From positions 1-64,000 of the forward strand of contig CAZMVB010000012.1 in NCBI GenBank assembly GCA_964569795.1: 64,000 bases of DNA, read 5' to 3'. The stretch comes from JAHJDS01 sp964569795. GTDB taxonomy: Bacteria > Desulfobacterota > Desulfarculia > Desulfarculales > JAHJDS01. Both the position numbers and the translations under genes were made by a program. The notes below the pieces were generated by a model that was not told the origin of the DNA, did not search any database, and was given only the letters and a program-made list of their open reading frames with translations. This document shows positions 18,376 to 25,424 of this stretch, one piece after another. Every line of letters begins with the position of its first letter. Position 1 is the first letter of the stretch.

Positions 18376-18412
18376 CGCCCCGCCGGACCGATGACCGGCG
18401 GAGCGAAAGGCG
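18376..18412 (-). terminator. rho-independent terminator after the small CDCC gene
   Basis: On the minus strand CCGCCGG pairs with CCGGCGG across an 8-base loop, with flanking GCCCC/GGGGC able to extend the structure; T-rich sequence (TTTCTCTTTC) follows. It sits about 15 bases after the stop of the 36-residue gene and in front of ktrB. Confidence 0.55.
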
Positions 18413-18427
18413 GGGCCGGGACCGGTA

Positions 18428-18538
18428 TTATTCCTCGGCCACCTCGGCCTCGGGTTTATCCTCGGGCTTCTTCTTGGGTTGCAGCACGATTATCTTCGGT
18501 CCCTCCGAAGACGCGTGTTTCCCGCAGCAGTCGCACAT
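18428..18538 (-). CDS. 36-residue CDCC-motif small protein
   Basis: This short gene encodes MCDCCGKHASSEGPKIIVLQ followed by a Lys/Glu/Pro-rich tail that ends in EVAEE. The ATG is preceded by GGGAGG at 8-base spacing, and a hairpin terminator follows the stop, so it looks like a complete small gene. The N-terminal CxCC could bind a metal or an iron-sulfur cluster, or act as a thiol site. The charged tail is likely disordered. I do not recognise a named family. It lies upstream of ktrB but is separated from it by the terminator. Confidence 0.6.
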   Translation of the reverse strand: MCDCCGKHASSEGPKIIVLQPKKKPEDKPEAEVAEE

Positions 18539-18734
18539 CTTGTCGGCCTCCCATGAAATAAGGCGTCGGCCCCAGCCCGGTCAGGGGCGGGCCTCCATAG
18601 TTCCTCAATTAAATTAACACTACTGGACAGGGAAGTCAAAGCCCGGCCAATATTATTCATGACCGGGGGCCGGGTTGTCGTTTTCAGGCCTGACGTGCTA
18701 TACCTGGCCGAAAATCGCTCCTGGAGGTGACCGG

Positions 18735-19646
18735 GTGAAGGTATGTTCGCTGACCGAGGCGGTGTCGCGGCTGATCAGGGACGGGGACCGGGTGGCCCTG
18801 GGCCTGGCCCTGGAGGGCAACATCCCCTTTGCCGTGGGCCACGAGATGATCCGGCAGGGCCGGCGGGATTTATGCCTGATCGGCCCCATCAGCGACATCC
18901 TGTTCGATCAGCTCATCGGGGCCGGGATCGTGGGCACGGTCATCGCCGCCTGGGTGGGCAACGTGTCCACGGGCATCGGCTACAACTTCCGCCGGGCCGT
19001 GGAAACGGGGGTTCCCGGGCCGCTGACGGTCCATGACATGTCCAACTACACCGTGGCCCTGGGGCTGTGGGCCGCCTCCCAGGGGCTGCCGTTCGTGCCC
19101 TGCCGGTCGCTTTCGGGCACGGATATCATCGGGGACAACCCCTATTTCAGCCGGGTCCAGTGCCCCTTTACCGGCCGGCGACTGGTGGCGGTCAAGGCCA
19201 TCGTTCCGGACGTGGCCGTGATCCACGTCATGCGGGCTGATGCGGCGGGCAACGCCCACGTCTGGGGGGCGACCGGGGTGGCCCTGGACGCCATGCGGGC
19301 CGCCAAGCGGGTCCTGGTCACGGCCGAGGAGATCGTCGATGAGGCGGTGATCCGAAGTGATCCGGACCGGACCAAGGTCCCCGGGTTTCTGGTGGACGCG
19401 GTCTGCGAGGTCCCCTTCGGGGCCCATCCCAGCGCGGTCCAGGGTTTTTACAATCATGACGATGAATTTTACGTGGAATACGCCCGGGCGACCCGGGACG
19501 AGGCCGACGCCCGGGCCTGGCAAGAGTTTTTCGTAATGGGGGTCAAGGACCGGGCCGGATATGTCGAGCGGGTGGGCCGGGAGCGGGTCGAGGGGCTGCG
19601 GGTCAGGCATCATTTGCCCACAGCGGCGGCCGACTTCGGGTATTGA
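18735..19646 (+). CDS. CoA-transferase family I, alpha subunit (GctA-like), without a beta partner
   Basis: The 303-residue protein matches the alpha subunit of glutaconate/3-oxoacid CoA-transferases. DGDRVALGLALEGNIPFAVGHEMIRQG is the N-terminal CoA-binding region and VPFGAHPSAVQGFYNHDDEFYVEYARATRD is the typical C-terminal block. The catalytic Glu of this family lies in the beta subunit, which is not encoded next to it: an AT-rich stretch follows. The start is GTG with GGAGGTGA 4 bases upstream. It may pair with a distant beta subunit or have another role. A TTGTCG/TATACC promoter-like element lies about 30 bases upstream. Confidence 0.85.
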   Translation: MKVCSLTEAVSRLIRDGDRVALGLALEGNIPFAVGHEMIRQGRRDLCLIGPISDILFDQLIGAGIVGTVIAAWVGNVSTGIGYNFRRAVETGVPGPLTVHDMSNYTVALGLWAASQGLPFVPCRSLSGTDIIGDNPYFSRVQCPFTGRRLVAVKAIVPDVAVIHVMRADAAGNAHVWGATGVALDAMRAAKRVLVTAEEIVDEAVIRSDPDRTKVPGFLVDAVCEVPFGAHPSAVQGFYNHDDEFYVEYARATRDEADARAWQEFFVMGVKDRAGYVERVGRERVEGLRVRHHLPTAAADFGY

Positions 19647-19915
19647 TACCCGGCTTTAAGCGTTAGACTACCGCGGGTTCGAGGAACACAGCCCCTTACT
19701 GTTAAATATTGTTCCGATAAAAATAGCCGCCGTCCATTGAAATTATATCTTTTTGTCCTCAATTGTGCTAAAATTTCTCTTGGAAACAAGCTCTACGGCG
19801 AGACCTGGCAATTTTATTACAAACAACGGCAACCTTTGATTGTCTCATGGGAGTGAGGAATTGCCGCAACGACTGCGGCATGTTCGTAGTAGTCAATTTT
19901 TGCAGGGAGGGAAAA

Positions 19916-20089
19916 ATGGCTGTTACAGGAAAAACAGGTGAAAAATGTGTCAAGGGCGGTATTTATTATTGCTCTAAACATCCCAGCAACGAGATTCCGA
20001 TCGCTCCGGGAAACACCTTCCCTCCTTGTTCAAGGGGCGACGGTGGCGGTCATGGCGCAACTTGGATTTTGAGAATCGCGGACAAATAA
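19916..20089 (+). CDS. small YjzC-like zinc-ribbon protein
   Basis: The 57-residue product reads TGEKCVKGGIYYC, then EIPIAPGNTFPPC and TWIL near the end. This is the pattern of small YjzC-type proteins: GxxxxxSGIYxC, a Ser/Pro-Gly turn, FPPC, and a closing Trp-Lys/Ile strand. The Cys residues probably bind zinc. I chose the internal ATG because GGGAGGGAAAA lies directly upstream; an in-frame ATG 69 bases earlier lacks a good site. Its base composition is clearly less GC-rich than its neighbours. Function unknown. Confidence 0.65.
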   Translation: MAVTGKTGEKCVKGGIYYCSKHPSNEIPIAPGNTFPPCSRGDGGGHGATWILRIADK

Positions 20090-20104
20090 AAATGTTGACG
20101 GGGC

Positions 20105-20132
20105 AGGAGCGAGAATGAACCGCGCTCCTTTT
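20105..20132 (+). terminator. rho-independent terminator
   Basis: AGGAGCG pairs with CGCTCCT over an 11-base loop and is followed by TTTT. It lies 15 bases after the stop of the small zinc-ribbon gene. Confidence 0.6.
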
Positions 20133-20675
20133 GGGCTACCTCTGGAATGAGGTTCCTATTTCCTTATTGCGGAGATGCATTCGTTGGCGCTGGCCTTCTC
20201 GGCAGGTTCCTCCTGGCCCAGCGCTACAGATTTAGGAGGGAAAACCCGGCCGGAACCTAATCCGGCCGGGCTCATTCCAAATTCCCGAGTAACCACTTGA
20301 CTTAGGGCAGAGTAGAGGTCAGTACGGCGAAGACCACCGAGATTGGGCGGCCGCCAGTCGCTACCTCCTGTTATCTGGCGACGCTGAACTCGGCCGCGCT
20401 TCACCTTTTCAGGGCCGGGTCAGGCCCCAAAAAGGCGGCCTGACTCTCCACCAAATATTATTCTAATATATTTAGACAAGCTGAGGAAAGGGAAGAGAAC
20501 CGATTGATATCCTGTCAGAAAAGTTCCCCCTCGGCCCGGGCTCCTGTTCCGCCCAAAGGACCCGGTCGGAAACACCTCGGGACGGGACACCTCGGCGGCC
20601 TGTCTCGACGAATTGAACGGCCCGTGGTAAGAAGCGTTGGTAAAGGTGGTTCAATATTGCTGACCTGGGAGAAAA
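20133..20675. other. AT-richer intergenic stretch with a possible minus-strand small RNA
   Basis: No convincing gene is present. On the minus strand a 9-bp stem (CCCGGCCGG/CCGGCCGGG, 20245-20270) is followed by TTTT, a good terminator. The 130 bases upstream of it on that strand (to about 20405) could be a small RNA. An open frame of 82 codons (20156-20404, minus strand) runs straight through this hairpin and has no recognisable motif, so I do not call it. Homopolymeric and mixed-composition sequence here could be the remains of a transfer event. Confidence 0.35.
20245..20270 (-). terminator. strong hairpin terminator on the minus strand
   Basis: A perfect 9-bp stem with an 8-base loop is followed on the minus strand by TTTTCCC. 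No convincing gene precedes it on that strand, so it may end an unannotated RNA. Confidence 0.55.
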
Positions 20676-21665
20676 ATGCGTCTGAGGCCTGACATCCTGC
20701 GCCGCCGGGCCGCGGCCCTGTTCGAGTTGGCCGCCCCCTGCCGGCTGTGCCCCCGGGAGTGCGGGGCGGACCGCCTGGCCGGTGGGAGGGGGGCCTGCGG
20801 GGCCGATGGCCGGGTGATGGTCGCCCTGTCCGGGCCGCACCATGGCGAGGAGCCGCCCATCTCCGGGGAACGCGGCTCGGGCACGGTCTTTTTCGCCAAC
20901 TGCCCCCTGCGCTGCGTGTTTTGCCAGAACCACGAGATCAGCCACGGCGGCCTGGGCCGTGAACTCAGCGTTCCGGATTTGGCCGGCCTGTTTCTGGACC
21001 TCATGACAAAAAACGTCCACAATCTCAACCTGGTCACCGCTGGGCACTACCTGCCCTGGGTCACGGCCGCCCTGGCCGAGGCGGCCGAGCAGGGTTTCGA
21101 TCTGCCCGTGGTTTACAACAGCAGCGGGTACGAGTCCGTGGCCGCCCTGGCCCAGTTGGACGGGGTGGTGGACGTTTATCTGCCTGACCTCAAGTATGCT
21201 GACCCGGCCCGGGCCAGGCGCTTGAGCAGCGTGAGCGATTACGTGAATGTGTCCCGGGAGGCCTTTGGTGAGATGTTCGCCCAGGCGGGGCCGCTTCGCC
21301 TGGACCCCCAGGGCCTGGCCCGGCAGGGGGTCCTGGTCCGCCACCTGGTCCTGCCCGGCGGGGCGGCCGACGCCCGGAACGTGCTGGCCTGGCTGGCCGA
21401 ATCGGGCTTCGGGGCGGCCCCGGTCAGCCTGATGGCCCAGTACCTGCCCCGGCACCGGGCGGCCGAGTTCGCCGAGATCGACCGCCCCCTCGACCCGGCC
21501 GAGTACCTCGAAGCCGGGAGCGCCTTGGACGACTTGGGCCTCGAAGGCTTCTTGCAGGAGATGACCGCGGCCACGGACGAGTTGATCCCGGATTTTGAAG
21601 GCGGTCGCATGGACCGTCGGGCCGGGCGATTGGATTTTGACAAGCCGGTCGGCCCCGGTATATAA
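20676..21665 (+). CDS. radical SAM protein, PflA-like activase family
   Basis: The 329-residue protein carries the radical SAM cluster motif CPLRCVFCQN (CxxxCxxC, about 76-85), preceded by an extra Cys pair CRLCPRECG (about 22-30) and CGADG. This arrangement is that of the PflA-like group (YgiQ/AmmeMemoRadiSam-neighbour type) annotated as pyruvate-formate-lyase-activating-enzyme homologues. It would generate a 5'-deoxyadenosyl radical in the cytoplasm; the partner is unknown, and no glycyl radical enzyme is nearby. GGGAG precedes the ATG. The trpS gene follows 38 bases later on the same strand. Confidence 0.85.
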   Translation: MRLRPDILRRRAAALFELAAPCRLCPRECGADRLAGGRGACGADGRVMVALSGPHHGEEPPISGERGSGTVFFANCPLRCVFCQNHEISHGGLGRELSVPDLAGLFLDLMTKNVHNLNLVTAGHYLPWVTAALAEAAEQGFDLPVVYNSSGYESVAALAQLDGVVDVYLPDLKYADPARARRLSSVSDYVNVSREAFGEMFAQAGPLRLDPQGLARQGVLVRHLVLPGGAADARNVLAWLAESGFGAAPVSLMAQYLPRHRAAEFAEIDRPLDPAEYLEAGSALDDLGLEGFLQEMTAATDELIPDFEGGRMDRRAGRLDFDKPVGPGI

Positions 21666-21703
21666 GAATTCGTTCGATTCAAGTTTTCAGGGGAGAGCGA
21701 CCC

Positions 21704-22669
21704 ATGCGCGTCCTGTCCGGTATCCAGCCCTCCGGCACCCTGCACATCGGCAATTACTTCGCCATGATGCGGCCCATGATCAACTATCAGGAGACCTCGG
21801 ACCTGTTCGTGTTCATCGTCAACTTTCACGCCCTGACCAGCGTGGACGACCCGAAAGCCCTGGCCCGAAACACCCGGGAGGTTGCCCTGGACTGGCTGGC
21901 CCTGGGCCTGGACCCGGACAAGTGCACCTTTTACACCCAGTCCGACGTGCCCGAGGTCTGCGAGCTGACCTGGATCTTGTGCAACGTCACCCCGGTCGGG
22001 CTCCTGGAGCGGGCCCACTCCTACAAGGACAAGGTCGCCAAGGGCATTCCGGCCAACCACGGCCTGTTCACCTATCCGGTCCTGATGGCCGCCGACATCC
22101 TGCTCTATCAGGCCGACGTGGTCCCGGTGGGCAAGGACCAGAAGCAGCACCTCGAGATCACCCGGGACATCGCCTTCAAATTCAACAATACCTTTGGCCG
22201 GACCTTTGTCGTGCCCGCGGCCGAGATCGACGAGAACATGGCCGTGGTCCCCGGCCTGGACGGCCAGAAGATGAGCAAGTCCTACGACAACACCATCGAC
22301 ATCTTCGGCGACGAAAAGGTTTTACGAAAAAAATTCATGTCCATCGTCACCGACTCCCTGCCGGTCGAGGCCCCCAAGGACCCGGACCGCTCGGTCCTGT
22401 ACGCCCTGTACAAGCTGTTCGCCTCGCCGGCCGAGACCGAGTCCCTGGCCGAGCGGTTCAGGGCCGGGGGACTCAGGTACGGGGACGTCAAGGTCGAGCT
22501 GTTCGACAAGTACTGGGAGTTCTTCCGGCCCTTCCGCGAAAAGCGGGCCGAGCTGGCCCGCGACCCAAATCACGTCCGCCAGGTCCTCAAGGACGGCGCG
22601 GCCAAGGCCCGGGCCATCGCCGCCCCGACCCTGGACCTGGTCCGGGAGAGGACCGGGCTGAAGTATTGA
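21704..22669 (+). CDS. trpS: tryptophanyl-tRNA synthetase
   Basis: The 321-residue protein is a complete class Ic aminoacyl-tRNA synthetase. The first signature is SGTLHIGNY (about 10-18) and the second is GQKMSKSYDN (about 187-196), which together hold ATP. The length matches bacterial TrpRS. It charges tRNA-Trp in the cytoplasm. GGGGAGAG lies upstream of the ATG. It sits between a radical SAM gene and a methyltransferase gene on the same strand. Confidence 0.97.
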   Translation: MRVLSGIQPSGTLHIGNYFAMMRPMINYQETSDLFVFIVNFHALTSVDDPKALARNTREVALDWLALGLDPDKCTFYTQSDVPEVCELTWILCNVTPVGLLERAHSYKDKVAKGIPANHGLFTYPVLMAADILLYQADVVPVGKDQKQHLEITRDIAFKFNNTFGRTFVVPAAEIDENMAVVPGLDGQKMSKSYDNTIDIFGDEKVLRKKFMSIVTDSLPVEAPKDPDRSVLYALYKLFASPAETESLAERFRAGGLRYGDVKVELFDKYWEFFRPFREKRAELARDPNHVRQVLKDGAAKARAIAAPTLDLVRERTGLKY

Positions 22670-22721
22670 GGGCGTCGTCGCCCCAGGATTTCGGTCGGCT
22701 CCGGGGCAGGATGGCCGGGCC

Positions 22722-23534
22722 ATGATCGATCTGCCCGTCAGGGACATGAATGAATTCAGTCGCCTCTGCCGGGAGCGGGGTCCGCTCTCCCCGGACGAGA
22801 ACGACCGCGTTTTTCGGACAATTTACGCCGCCGGACCCCGCCGCGCCCTGCGGCGGCCGCTGAAGAAATACGGCCTGGCAGAACTCCGGGTCCTGGACGT
22901 GGGCTGCGACTACGGCCAGGCCCTGATCCATTTCGGTCCCGGGTCCATGGGCGTCGAGGTCCACGCCGCCCCGGCCGCCTTCGGACAGGCCGTCGGCCTG
23001 CCCATGGTCCAGGGCGATTTGTTCGACGAGGCGGTGTTCAGCGGGTTCCCGGCCGGCGGGTTCGACGCCGCCTGGGTCTATGCCGTGCTCGAGCACGTCA
23101 GCGCCCCCCATAACGCCTTGATGCTCATCCGCTCCCGCCTGGCGGACAACGGACTGCTGATGCTGGGCCTGCCCCTGATGCCCATCGGCCGCGCCTTGGA
23201 GCCCTGCGCCCGTTTCTTGTTGCGCCTGGTCCACGGCCGGCCCCTGCCCATGAGTTACACCTCGGCCGATCACGTGGGCGCCTTCACCCCCAAGACCATC
23301 CGGTTCATGGTCGAGCGGGCCGGGTTCGAGGTGATCGAGCAGGCGGCCTTTGTCTCGGCCAGGCCCTGGATCAATCGGGCCTACAATCTCATCGCCGGTT
23401 GCGCCCGGGACGTGATCGTCACCGTCGGCCGCAAGCTGGCCGGCTGGGATTACCCCCCCGGGGCCACCCGCCGCCTGACCGCCACTGGCTGGGAGTTCCG
23501 TTCCGACTACACCCTTCGTCCTCCGGCCGACTGA
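22722..23534 (+). CDS. class I SAM-dependent methyltransferase
   Basis: The 270-residue protein has a Rossmann methyltransferase core. Motif I is VLDVGCDYGQALIHFG (about 57-72). The acidic end of strand 2 is MGVEVHA. Motif IV-like DAAWVYAVLEHVSAPHNAL (about 111-129) is typical of methyltransferases acting on sugars, lipids or small molecules. The C-terminal third has a helical insert with aromatic residues. The substrate is not readable. The gene starts 52 bases after trpS and is followed by a good terminator. Confidence 0.85.
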   Translation: MIDLPVRDMNEFSRLCRERGPLSPDENDRVFRTIYAAGPRRALRRPLKKYGLAELRVLDVGCDYGQALIHFGPGSMGVEVHAAPAAFGQAVGLPMVQGDLFDEAVFSGFPAGGFDAAWVYAVLEHVSAPHNALMLIRSRLADNGLLMLGLPLMPIGRALEPCARFLLRLVHGRPLPMSYTSADHVGAFTPKTIRFMVERAGFEVIEQAAFVSARPWINRAYNLIAGCARDVIVTVGRKLAGWDYPPGATRRLTATGWEFRSDYTLRPPAD

Positions 23535-23550
23535 CCGGACGGCGGTGGAA

Positions 23551-23600
23551 GGGGCCGGTGGCGCGGACCTGACCGCCTTTTCGCTCCGCGGCCCCTTTTT
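23551..23600 (+). terminator. rho-independent terminator after the methyltransferase gene
   Basis: GGGGC and CGCGGA pair with TCCGCG and GCCCC further on, and the stem is followed by TTTTT. It closes the radical SAM-trpS-methyltransferase transcript. Confidence 0.6.
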
Positions 23601-23900
23601 GAACACTAAAAGGCGATTTGAAAAGATAAATAATCCTATCATTCTCATTAAGACAATGCCAAACAGTCATCTAAAGTTATATAATTACATGGCTTGACCC
23701 TTGGAGGTGGACACCTTTTTAGTTGCTGGCCAAGGTCGGCCGTGGTAAGCTATTTTCCGTCATGTCCTGGCATCATTTTTCTCCCCGGGGGGTGCGGGGC
23801 GCCGGCGGTTGACGGCGGCTTGTGACCACGTCCCCGGGAGCGGGCGCCGAGGCGGCTGATCGAGACCGGCCCGAGCCCTGCGGGCCGGACTGCGTATCAG
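23601..23900. other. AT-rich control region upstream of the CI-like repressor gene
   Basis: This 300-base non-coding stretch is markedly AT-rich up to about 23700, then contains TTGACC (23695-23700) and the dyad AGGTG-GA-CACCT (23705-23716), a candidate operator. No gene is seen. The layout fits an autoregulated repressor promoter, but the site assignment is inference. Confidence 0.35.
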
Positions 23901-24704
23901 ATGAGCAAAGAACAGTTCATGCAAATAATGGCCCGGGTGGCCGAGGTCGAGGGCATCCCCGACGAGAAAGGCAAGTACGCCCGCCTGGCCGAGGTCTTAC
24001 GGATTTCCGCCTCCAACATCTCCCGTTACAAGCAGACGGGCAACATCCCCTGGACGCACATCCTCAAGTGGGCCGGCCGCAAGGGGGTCAACTACAAGTG
24101 GATCATCGACGGCCAGGCGGCCGAGCCCGCCCGCCCCGGACCGGAAAGGGCCGACAAGATCGAGGGTGAGATCAAATGGCTGCCCGTGTTCGACGCCGGG
24201 GCCGGCGAACCCAAGTCCTGGACCGACGGCGGCTATCCGGTGGGCGAGGCCTCGGCCAAGGAATACGGCCCGCCCGGCTGCCAGGACCACAATGCCTTCT
24301 ACGTCCGCATCCACGGTGACTCGATGTACCCCACCCTCGAGGAGGGCGATCTGGCCCTGGTCGAGCCGGGTCAGCCCTTGCAGAACAGGCGGCTGTGCTT
24401 CGTCTCTTTTCCGGGAGAGGACGGGGACCGGATGGTCAAGCGGTTTCGGGCCCTGCCCCACGGGGACGTGGTCCTGGAATCGGACAACCGGCGTTACGAG
24501 GACATCCTGATCAACGAGCAAAACGGACAGGGGGTCCGGATCTACCGGGTGACCCGGATCGTCCGCGACGACCGGCCCTCGGTCCGGCCCTATCCCCTGG
24601 AGGAAGTCAGCCCTGACGTGCCCCGGGTGACCTCGGGGCTCCACATCGCCGCCGAACCGGGCGACGTCTATCCCAACAAGCCCAAACCCGGCCGGGGGCG
24701 TTGA
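23901..24704 (+). CDS. CI/LexA-like repressor with S24 autopeptidase domain
   Basis: The 267-residue protein has an N-terminal phage-CI-type helix-turn-helix (about 8-70: LAEVLRISASNISRYKQTG is the turn region). A flexible linker follows, then a C-terminal S24 peptidase domain. The catalytic Ser lies in RIHGDSMYPTLEEGDL (Ser141) and the Lys in DRMVKRF (Lys180), with LexA-like spacing. A candidate self-cleavage site is the Ala-Gly bond at 99-100 in FDAGAGE. Such proteins repress until RecA or another signal triggers self-cleavage. No phage genes are nearby, so its targets are unknown. Confidence 0.88.
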   Translation: MSKEQFMQIMARVAEVEGIPDEKGKYARLAEVLRISASNISRYKQTGNIPWTHILKWAGRKGVNYKWIIDGQAAEPARPGPERADKIEGEIKWLPVFDAGAGEPKSWTDGGYPVGEASAKEYGPPGCQDHNAFYVRIHGDSMYPTLEEGDLALVEPGQPLQNRRLCFVSFPGEDGDRMVKRFRALPHGDVVLESDNRRYEDILINEQNGQGVRIYRVTRIVRDDRPSVRPYPLEEVSPDVPRVTSGLHIAAEPGDVYPNKPKPGRGR

Positions 24705-24760
24705 GACTCGACGGGGGCGGCGGGCGCTCGGTCTCCTGAGCCGCTTCGCTCAGGGCCCGG

Positions 24761-25255
24761 TCAGCGCCGGCCGCCGGCCTTGGCCAGGACCTTCATCGTC
24801 TCGTAGCGGGAGGCCAAAAGCGCCAGGCCGTAGGGGGTGACCCCCCAGTTGTCCCGGGCGTTGACCTTGGCCCCGGCCTTGAGCAGCCGGGCCGCGGCGG
24901 CGGTGTTGCCCCGCCAGGCGGCGTAATGGAGCGGGGTCTGGCCGGCGATGTCCTTGGCGTTGACCTTGGCCCGCCGCGAGATCAGCAGATTGACCAGGGA
25001 AACCTTGCCCTGCCAGGCGGCCCAGTGCAGCGGGGTGGCCCGGTACTTGTAACCCAGGGTGCCGACCGAGTAGCCGCGCGTCCCGCGGGCCTCGACAAAA
25101 GATTGGACCCCATGGAAATCGCCCGACTTGACGGCCACGAAGATGGTCTCGGGCAATCTGGCTCCACGCGCGGCGTCGGTCCAGGGGCCGGCGTCGTAGT
25201 CGCAGCCGAGGACGAACAGGGCCAGCACCAGAAACACCAGCCAATAACGTCTCAT
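24761..25255 (-). CDS. ankyrin-repeat lipoprotein (short)
   Basis: The 164-residue product starts with MRRYWLVFLVLALFVLGCDYD, a lipoprotein signal with the lipobox VLGC. A capping segment (IFVAVKSGDFHGVQSFVE) is followed by three ankyrin repeats with TPLHWAAWQG, TPLHYAAWRG and a worn third copy. The mature protein would be a lipid-anchored protein interaction module in the envelope. AAGGAG precedes the chosen ATG; a longer reading to 25321 has no site. It is the first of nine ankyrin genes in the next 15 kb. Confidence 0.85.
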   Translation of the reverse strand: MRRYWLVFLVLALFVLGCDYDAGPWTDAARGARLPETIFVAVKSGDFHGVQSFVEARGTRGYSVGTLGYKYRATPLHWAAWQGKVSLVNLLISRRAKVNAKDIAGQTPLHYAAWRGNTAAAARLLKAGAKVNARDNWGVTPYGLALLASRYETMKVLAKAGGRR

Positions 25256-25424
25256 CCGTTTGCTCTCCTTCCCTCTTGCCGCCCAGTCATTCGGCCCCGG
25301 CCCGGGGTGCATGTCTCCCATTTGACCCGTGTCGCCGGGGAAAAATCAGGGAAGCCGTTTCCCTTGTTGGATTAAAATTAACCCACTATGTCATCCCCGG
25401 TCAACTCCAAATCGGCCGGAAACC

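Noticed and set aside
19664..19700. A GGGTTCGAGG stretch that looks like a tRNA T-arm
   Set aside because: No acceptor stem, D arm or anticodon arm can be folded around it.
20156..20404. 82-codon frame on the minus strand in the AT-richer island
   Set aside because: It runs through a 9-bp terminator hairpin, has no recognisable motif and no good ribosome site.
23901..24704. Prophage at the CI-like gene
   Set aside because: No integrase, structural or lysis genes and no attachment repeats are visible on either side.
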